From Mangrovibacter yixingensis (GTDB lineage: Bacteria; Pseudomonadota; Gammaproteobacteria; Enterobacterales; Enterobacteriaceae), in the NCBI RefSeq assembly GCF_020523985.1, contig NZ_JAIVKM010000002.1:186001-250000 (forward strand): a stretch of DNA of 64,000 bases. The letters run 5' to 3'. Below, piece by piece: positions 7,925 through 16,503 of this stretch. Made by a program: the position numbers and the translations under genes. How positions within the stretch are numbered: position 1 is the first letter of the stretch; each line of letters begins with the position of its first letter. The notes beneath the pieces were generated by a model. The model searched no databases. It worked only from the letters and a program-made list of their open reading frames with translations, and was not told the origin of the DNA.

Positions 7925-8788
7925 TTAAGTGTTTTTTTCCAGGTACTTACCTAACTCTTCGAAATTTACAGTCCAGACACTCCCACCTTCCAGTTTGGTA
8001 TTATGAAAAGAACGGAACCCCATCAGTTGTTGGGCCTGAGGTGTGAGTGTTTTTGCCATCTCAATGGGAATCACAAGAGGCAGAGCTTCTTCAGGCACTA
8101 ACCAACCCGCGTTGAACGCCATCGCCATTGCCCTGCGTGGTTTGTTAGAGATATTGGTTCCTCCTCCATGAATGGTTTTGCCACTGAACAAAAATGCATC
8201 CCCTTTTTCCATTACAATGGCAATGGTTTCTTCCTGGGTGGGTTGATAAGAAAAGTCATCCCAAATGTGGCTGCCTGGAATAGCGCGGGTCGCCCCCATT
8301 TCTTCCGTATATTCAGATAAAGCGACAATACAGTTACACATGATATCAGGCATTTTGCACCCAAAACGGCGAAATAATGGATAGTTGTCACAATCACGAT
8401 GTAAATATTGCGATTTTTCTTCTGGTTGAATTTCGATTACTTGTGCGGTACTAAGCCATGCAGAATCAGATACTTCATCAAAGATACCATTTATGCACTC
8501 TAACAAAAGCGGATTATTAATCATATCTTCACGAAATGTTTGGCTTAACAGAGGTACACGGGTAAGACGTTTTGTTTTTTTACCAGCGAACTCCTTCATA
8601 AACTCCCACTCATGCTCAATACCTGGTTCACGTTGGCACATGTGGGGTTCCAGATCATCATTTAATTTATCGACCTCATTCTTAAACAGTCCTTTAATCA
8701 GTACACCACCATATTGGTTATATATGGACAACGCATGCTTCACACCTTCATCAGGTGTAATAGTAATCTCAGACAAATTAACACTCAT
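7925..8788 (-). CDS. PhyH-family Fe(II)/2-oxoglutarate dioxygenase, paralogue 2
   Basis: 287 residues. The start at 8788 (MSVNLSEITI) is preferred over one nine codons upstream because GGAGG lies six bases before it. The iron ligands match paralogue 1 at identical positions: His130, Asp132 (YLHRDCD) and His207 (KTIHGGG); the TEEMGATRAIPGSH strand and the NKPRRAMAM and GWLVPEEALPL blocks are shared. Transcribed after the MFS gene (97 bp gap), probably as a two-gene operon behind the motif copy at 10208-10224. Expression with a transporter suggests that its substrate or product crosses the membrane. Substrate unknown. Confidence 0.85.
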   Translation of the reverse strand: MSVNLSEITITPDEGVKHALSIYNQYGGVLIKGLFKNEVDKLNDDLEPHMCQREPGIEHEWEFMKEFAGKKTKRLTRVPLLSQTFREDMINNPLLLECINGIFDEVSDSAWLSTAQVIEIQPEEKSQYLHRDCDNYPLFRRFGCKMPDIMCNCIVALSEYTEEMGATRAIPGSHIWDDFSYQPTQEETIAIVMEKGDAFLFSGKTIHGGGTNISNKPRRAMAMAFNAGWLVPEEALPLVIPIEMAKTLTPQAQQLMGFRSFHNTKLEGGSVWTVNFEELGKYLEKNT

Positions 8789-8885
8789 AGCATACCTCCG
8801 GGTGTGCCCTTTCAATATTTATACAGAGTTTTCAGCAATAAAATTGGTATGCAAGATGAATTGCATACCAGAATAAAAGAAGGAG

Positions 8886-10073
8886 TCAGTTTATAAGTGC
8901 TGCTTCAAGTTTGGCTTTTCTGAAAATAGTCGATGCACCAATAATCAAAAATAAACTATAGAAACCAATCAGTGCAAAACAGCTCCAACCAACTCCGGCC
9001 AAACCAGCCATAGAGAAGAAAACGCCACCAATTGCCGGACCAGCGGCACCGCCAAAGTTGACAAATCCGCCAGCTAAAGCGGCACTGCGTCCAGTCGTAT
9101 CAACGTCTGACAGCAGCCCTAATAGATAAGGATACGCAATGGTTCCCGGTACAGCGGAAAGTGCCAGCGCAATAACAAAAACAGTACTGTTTGCGGTGAA
9201 AAACAATCCCCAAATCATTAGCAATACCAGAATTGTCGATATAATTAAGGGTTTTGCAATACCCGCTTTTACTCCCAACCAGGCAACAATAAGTGCACAA
9301 GGTAACTGTAAAACTGCAGAAATTGTCAGGGCATTACTAATAGTTGATTCACTTAAATGAAAAGGTGTTGCCGCCACCATAGAGAACGACCAGCCAACCC
9401 CCTGGAAAATAAACTGCATGAAAATGCTGATTAACAATGCACTGATAGCAAAATAAATTTTTCTCGGGAGTTTTACAGATTGAGTCGATGTAACACCATC
9501 CCTGTATTGCTCAGAAGCCCTACGGCGCTCGCGGGGAAGGTATAACGTAAAACTGAGCGCAATCACCATGAGTGAGGCTTCCACGATCTCCACATCTCTT
9601 TGACCAAAATAAGGTGCCAGTGATGGGGTGATATACATAATCGCAGCAATCATTACTGCCATCGAGGCAAACATTTCTGCAAATAAACGCTCTGGCCCTT
9701 TAAACAGGGCCGGAATAGCATTAGTGGCAGCAGTAATGATCCCACCACCAGCCCCAAGAATAATTTTCCCAACCAGGATGGTATAATAATCATGGCCAAA
9801 AAATGACACAGCAATACCAGCCAGTGCAACCAGAATTCCCATCAATGCCATTTGCCGTTTTTCAAACCGGGTTACATACCGGCCACTCACCCAGGTTAAT
9901 ACCGACAACGCCAACATTTCACATGAAGTAATATTAGCTGATTGAGCTTCTGTAATACTCAACCGCTGTGCGAGTGATACTACTTCGTAGGGCATCATGG
10001 CGAAGCTCAGCCATGCTACGGGACTCACAATAAGTAATGCCCAACGTGACAACCCTTTTAACTCTTCTGCCAT
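8886..10073 (-). CDS. Major facilitator superfamily transporter
   Basis: 395 residues from ATG 10073 with GGAG six bases upstream; the in-frame TTG at 10079 is less likely. About 12 hydrophobic segments are visible with a charged loop near the middle (LPRERRRASEQYRDG) as expected for MFS. GKIILGAGGGIITAATNAIP and the second-half LSDVDTTGRSAALAGG loop resemble the DHA1/AraJ-type drug and sugar efflux group. It leads the operon with dioxygenase 2 and is divergent from the ABM-fold gene. It may import the substrate of the cluster or export a product; direction cannot be told from sequence. Confidence 0.85.
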   Translation of the reverse strand: MAEELKGLSRWALLIVSPVAWLSFAMMPYEVVSLAQRLSITEAQSANITSCEMLALSVLTWVSGRYVTRFEKRQMALMGILVALAGIAVSFFGHDYYTILVGKIILGAGGGIITAATNAIPALFKGPERLFAEMFASMAVMIAAIMYITPSLAPYFGQRDVEIVEASLMVIALSFTLYLPRERRRASEQYRDGVTSTQSVKLPRKIYFAISALLISIFMQFIFQGVGWSFSMVAATPFHLSESTISNALTISAVLQLPCALIVAWLGVKAGIAKPLIISTILVLLMIWGLFFTANSTVFVIALALSAVPGTIAYPYLLGLLSDVDTTGRSAALAGGFVNFGGAAGPAIGGVFFSMAGLAGVGWSCFALIGFYSLFLIIGASTIFRKAKLEAALIN

Positions 10074-10207
10074 TTTCAACTCCAGTCAGATTACACTGAG
10101 AGACAACATTGTTATCAACACCTTACGCATATCATTCCTTGATAAGGTAAGTAGTGAGTATTGCAAACAGCCAGTGTTCAGAGACTAGCAGCTTCATTAA
10201 CAGTTAA

Positions 10208-10224
10208 ATATCCAGATTTGGCAC
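10208..10224 (-). promoter_or_regulatory. Copy 2 of the shared 17-bp motif (putative operator)
   Basis: Minus strand core GCCAAATCTGGATA (10222-10209), 135 bp before the MFS start and 130 bp before the divergent ABM-fold gene, so it could act on either. It matches the consensus of copies at 6797, 11581 and 11655 with one or two differences. Confidence 0.5.
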
Positions 10225-10353
10225 ATTATGCCTTTTCGGGCTTTATTATTTTCATCTCAAATTATAATGTCTTTATGGTTTTACTTTAACTTGTCAATGA
10301 ATAAAGATGTCACTTACCCTTTTTCATTACCTTTTGTCTAATAGGAGAAAGTT

Positions 10354-10656
10354 ATGTTTATGGCAGTAATAAAAGCAAAAATAGCTCCCGGAATGCATAC
10401 CGAGATGCGAGAATTATCTGATTACCTTCAGTTTCATGTTATACCTAAAGAGCCTGACTGTGATTTTTTTGAATGTTATATCGATGGTGATAATTTCGTT
10501 GCAATAGAACGCTGGTCAAGCAAAGAAAAGATGGAAGAAAGTGCCAGTGCGGAAAACACCAGACATATAGATCCTTTGATGCGTCGTTGTATTGTTGGTG
10601 GTGAGTTTAGAGCGGATTTTATTAATGTTAATAAGGTGGAATCTATCTCCATATAG
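10354..10656 (+). CDS. ABM-domain small monooxygenase-like protein
   Basis: 100 residues; ATG 10354 with AGGAG (10343-10347). The sequence fits the dimeric alpha-beta antibiotic biosynthesis monooxygenase (ABM/YgiN-like) fold: MAVIKAKIAPGMHTEM, then a long helix, FFECYIDGDNFVAIERWSS and a second helix with a conserved histidine (TRHIDPLMRR). Members range from quinol monooxygenases to heme-degrading enzymes and isomerases without cofactors, so function cannot be inferred. Divergent from the MFS/dioxygenase-2 operon and convergent with the TorF-like porin. Confidence 0.65.
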   Translation: MFMAVIKAKIAPGMHTEMRELSDYLQFHVIPKEPDCDFFECYIDGDNFVAIERWSSKEKMEESASAENTRHIDPLMRRCIVGGEFRADFINVNKVESISI

Positions 10657-10677
10657 AGTTTTACTATTTGACAGAAC

Positions 10678-10715
10678 TTCACCTCCCATTACTATTTATT
10701 TCAATGGGAGGTGAA
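10678..10715. terminator. Strong hairpin between two convergent genes
   Basis: TTCACCTCCCATT pairs perfectly with AATGGGAGGTGAA over 13 bp around a 12-base loop, 22 bp after the ABM gene and 10 bp before the end of the porin gene. There is no long T-run on the exit side in either direction, so termination is likely but not textbook. Confidence 0.5.
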
Positions 10716-10724
10716 AAAATTCAC

Positions 10725-11459
10725 TCAGAAATTTTTTGTGATGCCTGCTACTACAGTTGCACCACATGAATTTCTGTCACCAATGACGTAAACGCATTCT
10801 GTTTTGGACAAGTTTGAATCCGTGTAAGCCAGTGACCACTGAATGCCCCACCATGTTTTACTCAACCTGGCTATCCAGTGGTTATATCCTTTACGATTAT
10901 TACCAGCATCATTATAGATTTTGAATCCCATATCATCATAGCCGTACTCAAGATAGAGGCCTATATCTGCAGGCAAATTGAAAGTATATCCGACATAATG
11001 ATATTTCTCATTTGGTATGCCTTCCATATCATAGTCATATACAAACCCATACAACAAATTCTTATAGGTGATATTAGCCACAAACTCATTGGTGTCTAAA
11101 TCCTTTTGGTTCGGATATTTGTACTGTCCGAGTGTTGTGGTAAAGCCAAAGCCATAAGGAAGTTGGCGTGTATAGCCCGCATAATACCCTGACTCAAGAC
11201 GTGCTGCGGTGCCATAATCAACATTTGAAGCCCATATACCAGCCAATATCCCGGAAGAATGAGTCAATACTGAGCTTAATTGTGCAGTTGGTTTATTCTG
11301 TGTTGACGACACACCAAATGCCCGGTAGTCACTCAACACACTGATGGATGTATCAAGATGCAGGCTATCATTTACTTCCCATGCATTAACTGAAAATGGC
11401 TGAAGAGATAAACACACACCCAAAGTTAGTGAGCTAATAACGCTAATCAGTTTCTTCAT
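10725..11459 (-). CDS. TorF-family putative outer-membrane porin
   Basis: 244 residues, with GGAAGG before the start. A signal peptide (MKKLISVISSLTLGV..., cleavage after FSVNA) leads into alternating aromatic strands (RAFGVSSTQNKPTAQLSS, YYAGYTRQLPYGFGFTTTLG, HYVGYTFNLPADIGLYLEYG) and a C-terminal TKNF ending in Phe, as in beta-barrel proteins. The pattern is that of the TorF/TIGR02001 family of putative porins. It may give the cluster substrate a way through the outer membrane. AT-rich compared with the core genes. Confidence 0.7.
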   Translation of the reverse strand: MKKLISVISSLTLGVCLSLQPFSVNAWEVNDSLHLDTSISVLSDYRAFGVSSTQNKPTAQLSSVLTHSSGILAGIWASNVDYGTAARLESGYYAGYTRQLPYGFGFTTTLGQYKYPNQKDLDTNEFVANITYKNLLYGFVYDYDMEGIPNEKYHYVGYTFNLPADIGLYLEYGYDDMGFKIYNDAGNNRKGYNHWIARLSKTWWGIQWSLAYTDSNLSKTECVYVIGDRNSCGATVVAGITKNF

Positions 11460-11580
11460 ATATCCTTCCAGTGATTATTTAATACACGCAGGCTTAATTA
11501 TTATCAGGTATTCCATTCATAACTTTGCGTAACAAACCCTACTAAATGGTAGTTTTATTGAAAAGAGAATCAGAATTAAA

Positions 11581-11597
11581 TTGCCAAAAATGGATAG
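11581..11597 (+). promoter_or_regulatory. Copy 3 of the shared 17-bp motif (putative operator)
   Basis: TTGCCAAAAATGGATAG, 245 bp before dioxygenase 3 and about 120 bp before the divergent porin gene. It is 74 bp (about seven helical turns) from copy 4, so bound proteins would lie on the same face of the DNA. Confidence 0.6.
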
Positions 11598-11654
11598 TAA
11601 TGCTCCGAAACTAATGTGTGGAAAGTATTTTAAAATTCAAATAAAGCGTTTGAA

Positions 11655-11671
11655 TTGCCAAAAGTGGACAG
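11655..11671 (+). promoter_or_regulatory. Copy 4 of the shared 17-bp motif (putative operator)
   Basis: TTGCCAAAAGTGGACAG, in the same orientation as copy 3 and 170 bp before dioxygenase 3. Differs from copy 3 at two positions. Confidence 0.6.
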
Positions 11672-11841
11672 AGAGAGATACACAAAATTGTTAAGGTAAC
11701 AGAATGAATCGAGGTATCTCAGGTAGCACCTTGGTTTTGTTGTTGGTGAGAATGATCATCGGAGTGACCAAAAAGCAAGCCCTGAGAACAGTATTACTTA
11801 ACAAGAAAGTAATTATTCAAATATTGTCAGGAGAACCAAGA

Positions 11842-12708
11842 ATGGCCAAATTCGACCTCTCAGTCTTGACTGTCACACTTGACCAACCGGTAGAAAAAGC
11901 CTACCAAGTCTATTGTGAGTATGGCGGAGTACTGATAAAAGGCTTATTTACAGACTACATAGACGCGCTAAATAACGAACTTGAGCCTTACATTTCTGCC
12001 CGTCATCCTGGTATAGACAGCCTCCCGGAACATATGAAAGATTTTGCTGGCCGTAAAACAAAACGGCTGACACAAGTTCCCCTGATAAGTAAAACCTTTC
12101 GCGAATCGATGATAGACCATCCTTATCTGATGGGATGTATTGATAAAATTTTCGAAAATATCTGTGATGCGACCTGGATGAACACAACGCAAATCATGCA
12201 AGTTGAGCCAGGTGAGAAAGCTCAATTTTTGCATCGGGATTCAGAAAACTACCAGATTATCCGCCGTATGGGGAAATCAGCGCCCGAAGTTACCAGTAAC
12301 TGTATTGTCGCACTTGATGATATAACCGAAGACATGGGGGCAACCCGAGTTGTTGCAGGAAGTCATCTGTGGGACGATTTTGATCGTCAAGCCGCCTATG
12401 AGGAGACTTTTCCTCTCGAACTTAAAAAAGGCGATGGTTTTTTATTTAGTGGTAAAGTGATCCATGGCGCAGGTGCTAATGTATCTGGCAAACCCCGCAG
12501 GGCAATGGCAATGGCTTTTAATGCAGGGTGGTTAACTCCTGAAGAAGCGTTCCCAATGTACATGAAATGGGAAATGGTGAAAGGGCTCAGTCAACGTGCA
12601 CAACAGTTACTTGGCTTTCGCTCGTTTCATCACACCTGTCTGGAAGGCGGAAGCTTATGGACTGTGAATTTTGAAGAACTGGCGAATTACCTGGAGCATG
12701 CTGAATAA
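11842..12708 (+). CDS. PhyH-family Fe(II)/2-oxoglutarate dioxygenase, paralogue 3
   Basis: 288 residues from ATG 11842, preceded by AGGAGA; an in-frame extension to 11704 has no homology and runs through the promoter region. Iron ligands are His131, Asp133 (FLHRDSE) and His208 (KVIHGAG), and the GATRVVAGSHLWDD core is present. Shares FAGRKTKRLTQVPL, PRRAMAMAFNAGWL and the C-terminal LEGGSLWTVNFEEL block with the other two paralogues. It is preceded by two phased copies of the shared motif. The divergence among the three copies suggests different steps or substrates rather than a recent duplication. Confidence 0.85.
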   Translation: MAKFDLSVLTVTLDQPVEKAYQVYCEYGGVLIKGLFTDYIDALNNELEPYISARHPGIDSLPEHMKDFAGRKTKRLTQVPLISKTFRESMIDHPYLMGCIDKIFENICDATWMNTTQIMQVEPGEKAQFLHRDSENYQIIRRMGKSAPEVTSNCIVALDDITEDMGATRVVAGSHLWDDFDRQAAYEETFPLELKKGDGFLFSGKVIHGAGANVSGKPRRAMAMAFNAGWLTPEEAFPMYMKWEMVKGLSQRAQQLLGFRSFHHTCLEGGSLWTVNFEELANYLEHAE

Positions 12709-13041
12709 TCTTTTTCACATCGGGGTAATGCTACCGTGTTGCCCCGAATCGAGCTGAACTCTCCTTCATTTCCTCTGACCTTACCCAACGGTACTCTCCC
12801 GGATTTGTGCCATAGCATGTGTTTAGTTATCATCTTGTTCAAATGTTAACACTACGTCTTCACCACCATTGAACACCTCTGTTCATCTTTAGTGCAGCGC
12901 TCATAGCCTTACATGTTAACTCAATAAAAACACTTTATTTTCAATATGATAAACACAGTTCTTTTTTGAATTTACTCCTGGCAACTGGCATGAATACTGC
13001 ATTAACAATAAATATACATTCTGATTACTTTCGGGGGTTAT
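12709..13041 (+). other. Intergenic region before the EutR-like regulator
   Basis: Contains an inverted repeat just after dioxygenase 3 (ATCGGGG...CCCCGAAT, 12719-12748) that could end its transcript, though without a T-run. AT-rich sequence follows and probably holds the araC-type gene promoter. No gene is supported, and only a poor partial match to the shared motif is present near 12975. Confidence 0.3.
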
Positions 13042-14016
13042 ATGCATTCTCATCAAGTTGTCAGGTCGCAGGGTATTGATACATCTGATGCAGTCAGGCA
13101 TGCAAGTGCATTCAACTGCTATGACTCCAATAAAATCAATTTACTTTCTCCGTGTGGTCAGTTTACTGGTCACGTATCTATGAAAATGATTACCCCCCAA
13201 ATACAGATCATGCGGGATCATGGTTTCACACGTATTGCAGAAAACCTGTCAGGTATTCCAGAAAATCGAGTATGCATTACGCTTATTGATTCGCCAGACC
13301 CGATTTTTTATGATGGCCGCATGTTCCGTAAAGGCATGTTACATGTTTGTTCAGGAGAAACCATTCAACTGGTTGCCAGAAATTATGTCTCCGGATATGT
13401 TATCTCTATTGATAAAAAACATTTCAATCAACAGCTTCATAATTCAGGGAGTGCTATAGGAGTGTGTGGTAAAAATTTTGAACGTTATTTACAGCTATCT
13501 CCCGAAGCATTTTTAAAACTAAAATATTACCTGGATGAAATGTTAGCTTTTAACCCCAGTGATTCTTTTAATGAAGAGAGCTTTTCATTACAACTTTTTT
13601 CTCTTATATTTTCACCCGATCTTAAACTATGCTCTGCCGATGATGCATCAACACGAGGATTCATTGTTAATAAAAGTTGTAAAACTATCATGAAGCACTT
13701 TACTGACTCCGAATTCAGTATTGGTGATCTTATTCCATTATTACGCACCAGCCGGCGTTCAGTTCAATACAGTTTCCAGGATATTCTTGGTATGAATCCA
13801 TCAACTTATTTGCGCTATATTCGCCTTAACGTTGCTCGAGCATCATTACTAAGTACAAAAACAGATCAAATAAATCAGATTGCGATTGAGTCAGGTTTTT
13901 CACATGTAAGTCGGTTTTCCCAGTATTACCGTGATTTTTTTGGTGAACTCCCATCACAGACATTGAAGTCATTATCAAAGGATTCACACTTTGGAAATAG
14001 AGTTATTTGGCTATAA
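13042..14016 (+). CDS. AraC-family regulator, EutR-like architecture
   Basis: 324 residues; ATG 13042 with GGGGG upstream. The C-terminal ~100 residues hold two AraC helix-turn-helices: FSIGDLIPLLRTSRRSVQYSF, then INQIAIESGFSHVSRFSQYYRDFFGELPS. The phrase RRSVQYSFQDILGMNPSTYLRYIRLN is organised as in EutR and related regulators; split here it reads RRSVQYSFQDILG then MNPSTYLRYIRLN. The N-terminal ~200 residues are a poorly conserved ligand domain. Markedly AT-rich, unlike the flanking core. It is the best candidate to bind the 17-bp motif and so to control the island, but nothing in the sequence proves this. Confidence 0.85.
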   Translation: MHSHQVVRSQGIDTSDAVRHASAFNCYDSNKINLLSPCGQFTGHVSMKMITPQIQIMRDHGFTRIAENLSGIPENRVCITLIDSPDPIFYDGRMFRKGMLHVCSGETIQLVARNYVSGYVISIDKKHFNQQLHNSGSAIGVCGKNFERYLQLSPEAFLKLKYYLDEMLAFNPSDSFNEESFSLQLFSLIFSPDLKLCSADDASTRGFIVNKSCKTIMKHFTDSEFSIGDLIPLLRTSRRSVQYSFQDILGMNPSTYLRYIRLNVARASLLSTKTDQINQIAIESGFSHVSRFSQYYRDFFGELPSQTLKSLSKDSHFGNRVIWL

Positions 14017-14063
14017 AAAATTATATAATATAGTAAGTTAAAGCCTATACTTGGATAATACCC

Positions 14064-14972
14064 TTAATGCTGAAAAATATATGATGAATAGGGTTTAATA
14101 GCCACTTGCTGGCGATAATTCGCCGGAGTGGAATGTATTAACTGGCTGAATTCACGGGTAAAATGAGCCTGATCACTGAAGCCCAAATCTTGTGATAGGG
14201 CTGAAAATAAAACTGTTCCCCGATGATTAATCGCATGAAGTGCAGCCTGACAACGCATAATGCGGCAGAGCATTTTAGGCGTCATCCCCGTTTCTTTCCG
14301 GAACTGGCGTTGTAAGGTTCTGGCAGTATAACCTGTCTCACTGGCCAAATCATTTATCTGGATACATCCCGCTGTACGTTCAATAACATGTAATGTATGT
14401 AATGTCAGTGCAGTAAACTTTCGCCCGACTATCGTATGAAAAAAATGGCTGAAAGAGCTTACCTGGTCAGTTATTGACTCAGCATTTACGATATGTTCTA
14501 TTAACATTTCAGCGCCAGGTACAAGCTCATTTAATGGAATATTCTTAGCCAGTATGTCCTGGGCATCAATATTCAGAAAAGAAGGGATCATTCCTGGTGC
14601 AAAGCGCACTCCAAAATAGCGCTCTTTATACTTCAAACCAGCAATACAGGCTTCCAGTTTCGAACCACACACCAGTGCGCAAGGATTATCTATTCCTCCC
14701 CCAAAAACGATATCGATACAACCATCTGGAACAGCGACTACCTGTTCGCCTTGTTCATTAGCCTCAAAACTATAGTATTGAGAAATCACTGGGTTACTAT
14801 CACCCTGCCGATGGTAATGCCCTGATGTACCAAGGACAAACCAGGGCTGTTCACTGTAGCGTGATGATACTGTATTGGAATCTGTATACAGATAAGAATC
14901 CTTAAACACGATTTCTGGCACCTTTTCACAATTGCAAGATAAGCCATTACATAGGTGATCTATATCATGCAA
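14064..14972 (-). CDS. AraC-family regulator with DUF6597-like N-terminus
   Basis: 302 residues, convergent with the EutR-like gene. The N-terminal half (VVAVPDGCIDIVFGGG, KERYFGVRFAPGMIP) resembles the DUF6597 sensor domain found in many AraC proteins. The C-terminal HTH domain is clear: IQINDLASETGYTARTLQRQ and GFSDQAHFTREFSQLIHSTP. No neighbouring target is obvious. A weak partial match to the shared motif (AAAAGTGG within 14985-15002, minus strand) precedes it. Ligand unknown. Confidence 0.85.
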   Translation of the reverse strand: MHDIDHLCNGLSCNCEKVPEIVFKDSYLYTDSNTVSSRYSEQPWFVLGTSGHYHRQGDSNPVISQYYSFEANEQGEQVVAVPDGCIDIVFGGGIDNPCALVCGSKLEACIAGLKYKERYFGVRFAPGMIPSFLNIDAQDILAKNIPLNELVPGAEMLIEHIVNAESITDQVSSFSHFFHTIVGRKFTALTLHTLHVIERTAGCIQINDLASETGYTARTLQRQFRKETGMTPKMLCRIMRCQAALHAINHRGTVLFSALSQDLGFSDQAHFTREFSQLIHSTPANYRQQVAIKPYSSYIFQH

Positions 14973-15183
14973 TTATTGCACCAATTCATACAGCCACTTT
15001 TCCCACACTGAATAAAATAACTAACAGCATGATAGTAATATATATCCATATGATACTATTATGCTCAGAACCTAAAACATGCAGGCGAATATAACAATAT
15101 TAACGACAACGAAAACTCTACTAAAATTAAGTATCATTAATATTAATGTACTAATTGATCCTACCCGGGATTAGGGCGCGCCT

Positions 15184-15850
15184 CGTCTCGCCGAAGAACT
15201 GCCTGAATACAATATCAAAACCATCACCGCCAGCCTGCGCCGTCAGGGACTGCGGGCGAAAGCCAGCCGAAAGTTCAGCCCGGTCAGTTACCGTGAACAC
15301 AGCCTGCCGGTGTCAGAGAACCTGCTGAAACAGGATTTTTATGCCAGTGGTCCGGAGACATCACGTACCTTCGCACGGATGAAGGCTGGCTGTATCTGGC
15401 GGTGGTGATTGATCTGTGGTCCCGTGCCGTTATTGGTTGGCCGGTGTCCTCACGAATGACGGCGAAACTGGCCTGCGATGCGTTACAGATGACGCTCTGG
15501 CGGCGTAAATGTCCGGAAAATGTCATCGTCCACACGGATCGTGGCGGACAGTATTACTCAGCAGATTATCAGGCATTGCTGAATGCGGCACAGCCTGCAC
15601 GGCAGCATGAGCGCAAAAGGTTGTTGCTACGATAATGCGTGCGCGGAAAGCTTCTTTTATTCACTGAAAGTGGAATGAATCCACGGAGAGCGTTTTACCA
15701 ACCGTGAAATTATGCGGACGACGGTGTTTAATTATATCGGGTGTGATTACAACTGGTGGCGGCGTCACAGTGCCTGTGGCGGTCTCAGCCCGGAACAGTT
15801 TGAAAACGAAAACCTTGCTTAGAGCTGTGTCCACATTACGTGGGCAGGCT
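15184..15850 (+). mobile_element. Decayed IS3-family insertion sequence (orfB remnant)
   Basis: The plus strand carries IS3-type transposase segments in more than one frame: [18 protein letters not shown], then after a short deletion/frameshift [20 protein letters not shown] and [15 protein letters not shown] (catalytic Asp), then after another frameshift [16 protein letters not shown] (catalytic Glu), an in-frame TGA (15676-15678 region) and finally [13 protein letters not shown] before TAG at 15820. The 5' end, orfA and the left inverted repeat are missing; a terminal-repeat-like TGTCCACATTACGTGG follows the stop. It cannot be active. It marks the right part of the accessory island. Confidence 0.85.
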
Positions 15851-15947
15851 CACAAAACAAAAACCAATATATCTCGACTATTCATGCAGGCATGTCAATG
15901 AACTACGGGCCGATGAAATACTGGGGCAAGGAAGCATTAAGAAGGAA

Positions 15948-16121
15948 TTAAACAGCAAGACGTAAATGAGCAAATTTTTTGCGTGTGGCTTCAAAGGATG
16001 CTTCGATCTTCGCTGAGGACTGCCCGGTTTCAACCGCTGTTGATGTCGCTACTGAGCGAACGATGTCAGCGCGAGAAGGTTTAGCATAAGTTGAATGCTC
16101 TTTTTTTCTGTTATTGATCAT
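15948..16121 (-). CDS. Small hypothetical protein, 57 residues
   Basis: An intact 57-codon ORF (ATG 16121, stop 15948) begins MINNRKKEHSTYAKPSRAD and ends ATRKKFAHLRLAV. It is basic at both ends with a central VRSVATSTAVETGQSSAKI helix-like stretch. A GCAGG-like site lies upstream. Codon choice looks gene-like, and no frame damage is seen although it sits beside a decayed insertion sequence. I do not recognise the family. It could be a complete small gene of mobile origin or the tail of a larger one. Confidence 0.4.
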   Translation of the reverse strand: MINNRKKEHSTYAKPSRADIVRSVATSTAVETGQSSAKIEASFEATRKKFAHLRLAV

Positions 16122-16503
16122 GAAGCCTGCTTAGCACCCAGCGATGCAGTTCAACCAACGACACGAAGTGACAGTATACCAAAATTTCGAAACAACACGG
16201 CCTGGAGGATATCAAAAAAGCAGAACGGGGTACTTATAAATCAGTTTCCCCCGCTTCCAGCACAGAGGGCAATTTTTGCCCCCTCATCCCGTACAGAGTT
16301 CGTTAATTTCCTTGGTTTCTGCTGTTTTAACCCCCAGAGCCCTCACCGCTTATTTGCCTGCCACCAAGAGTTAGTTATCATACCCTCTGCGCTTTTATGA
16401 CCCCTTACTGGTCTTTACCTTATCCAATGAGCCTGTGTAACACGTAACAACAAAATAAAACCACTAACTCATTAAAATTTAAGAAAATGGACATCATAAA
16501 CTG
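16122..16503 (+). other. Upstream region of mutS
   Basis: No supported gene. Contains a hairpin, GAGGGCAA...TTGCCCCCTC (about 16266-16286), then sequence that must carry the mutS promoter. No clear insertion boundary repeat was seen. Confidence 0.3.

Noticed and set aside
11704-11841. 46-codon N-terminal extension of dioxygenase 3
   Set aside because: The paralogues start at the internal ATG, and AGGAGA precedes it; the extension reads through promoter DNA.
12975-12995. Further copy of the shared 17-bp motif before the EutR-like gene
   Set aside because: Only GCCA and a few bases match on the minus strand; too weak to list as a site.
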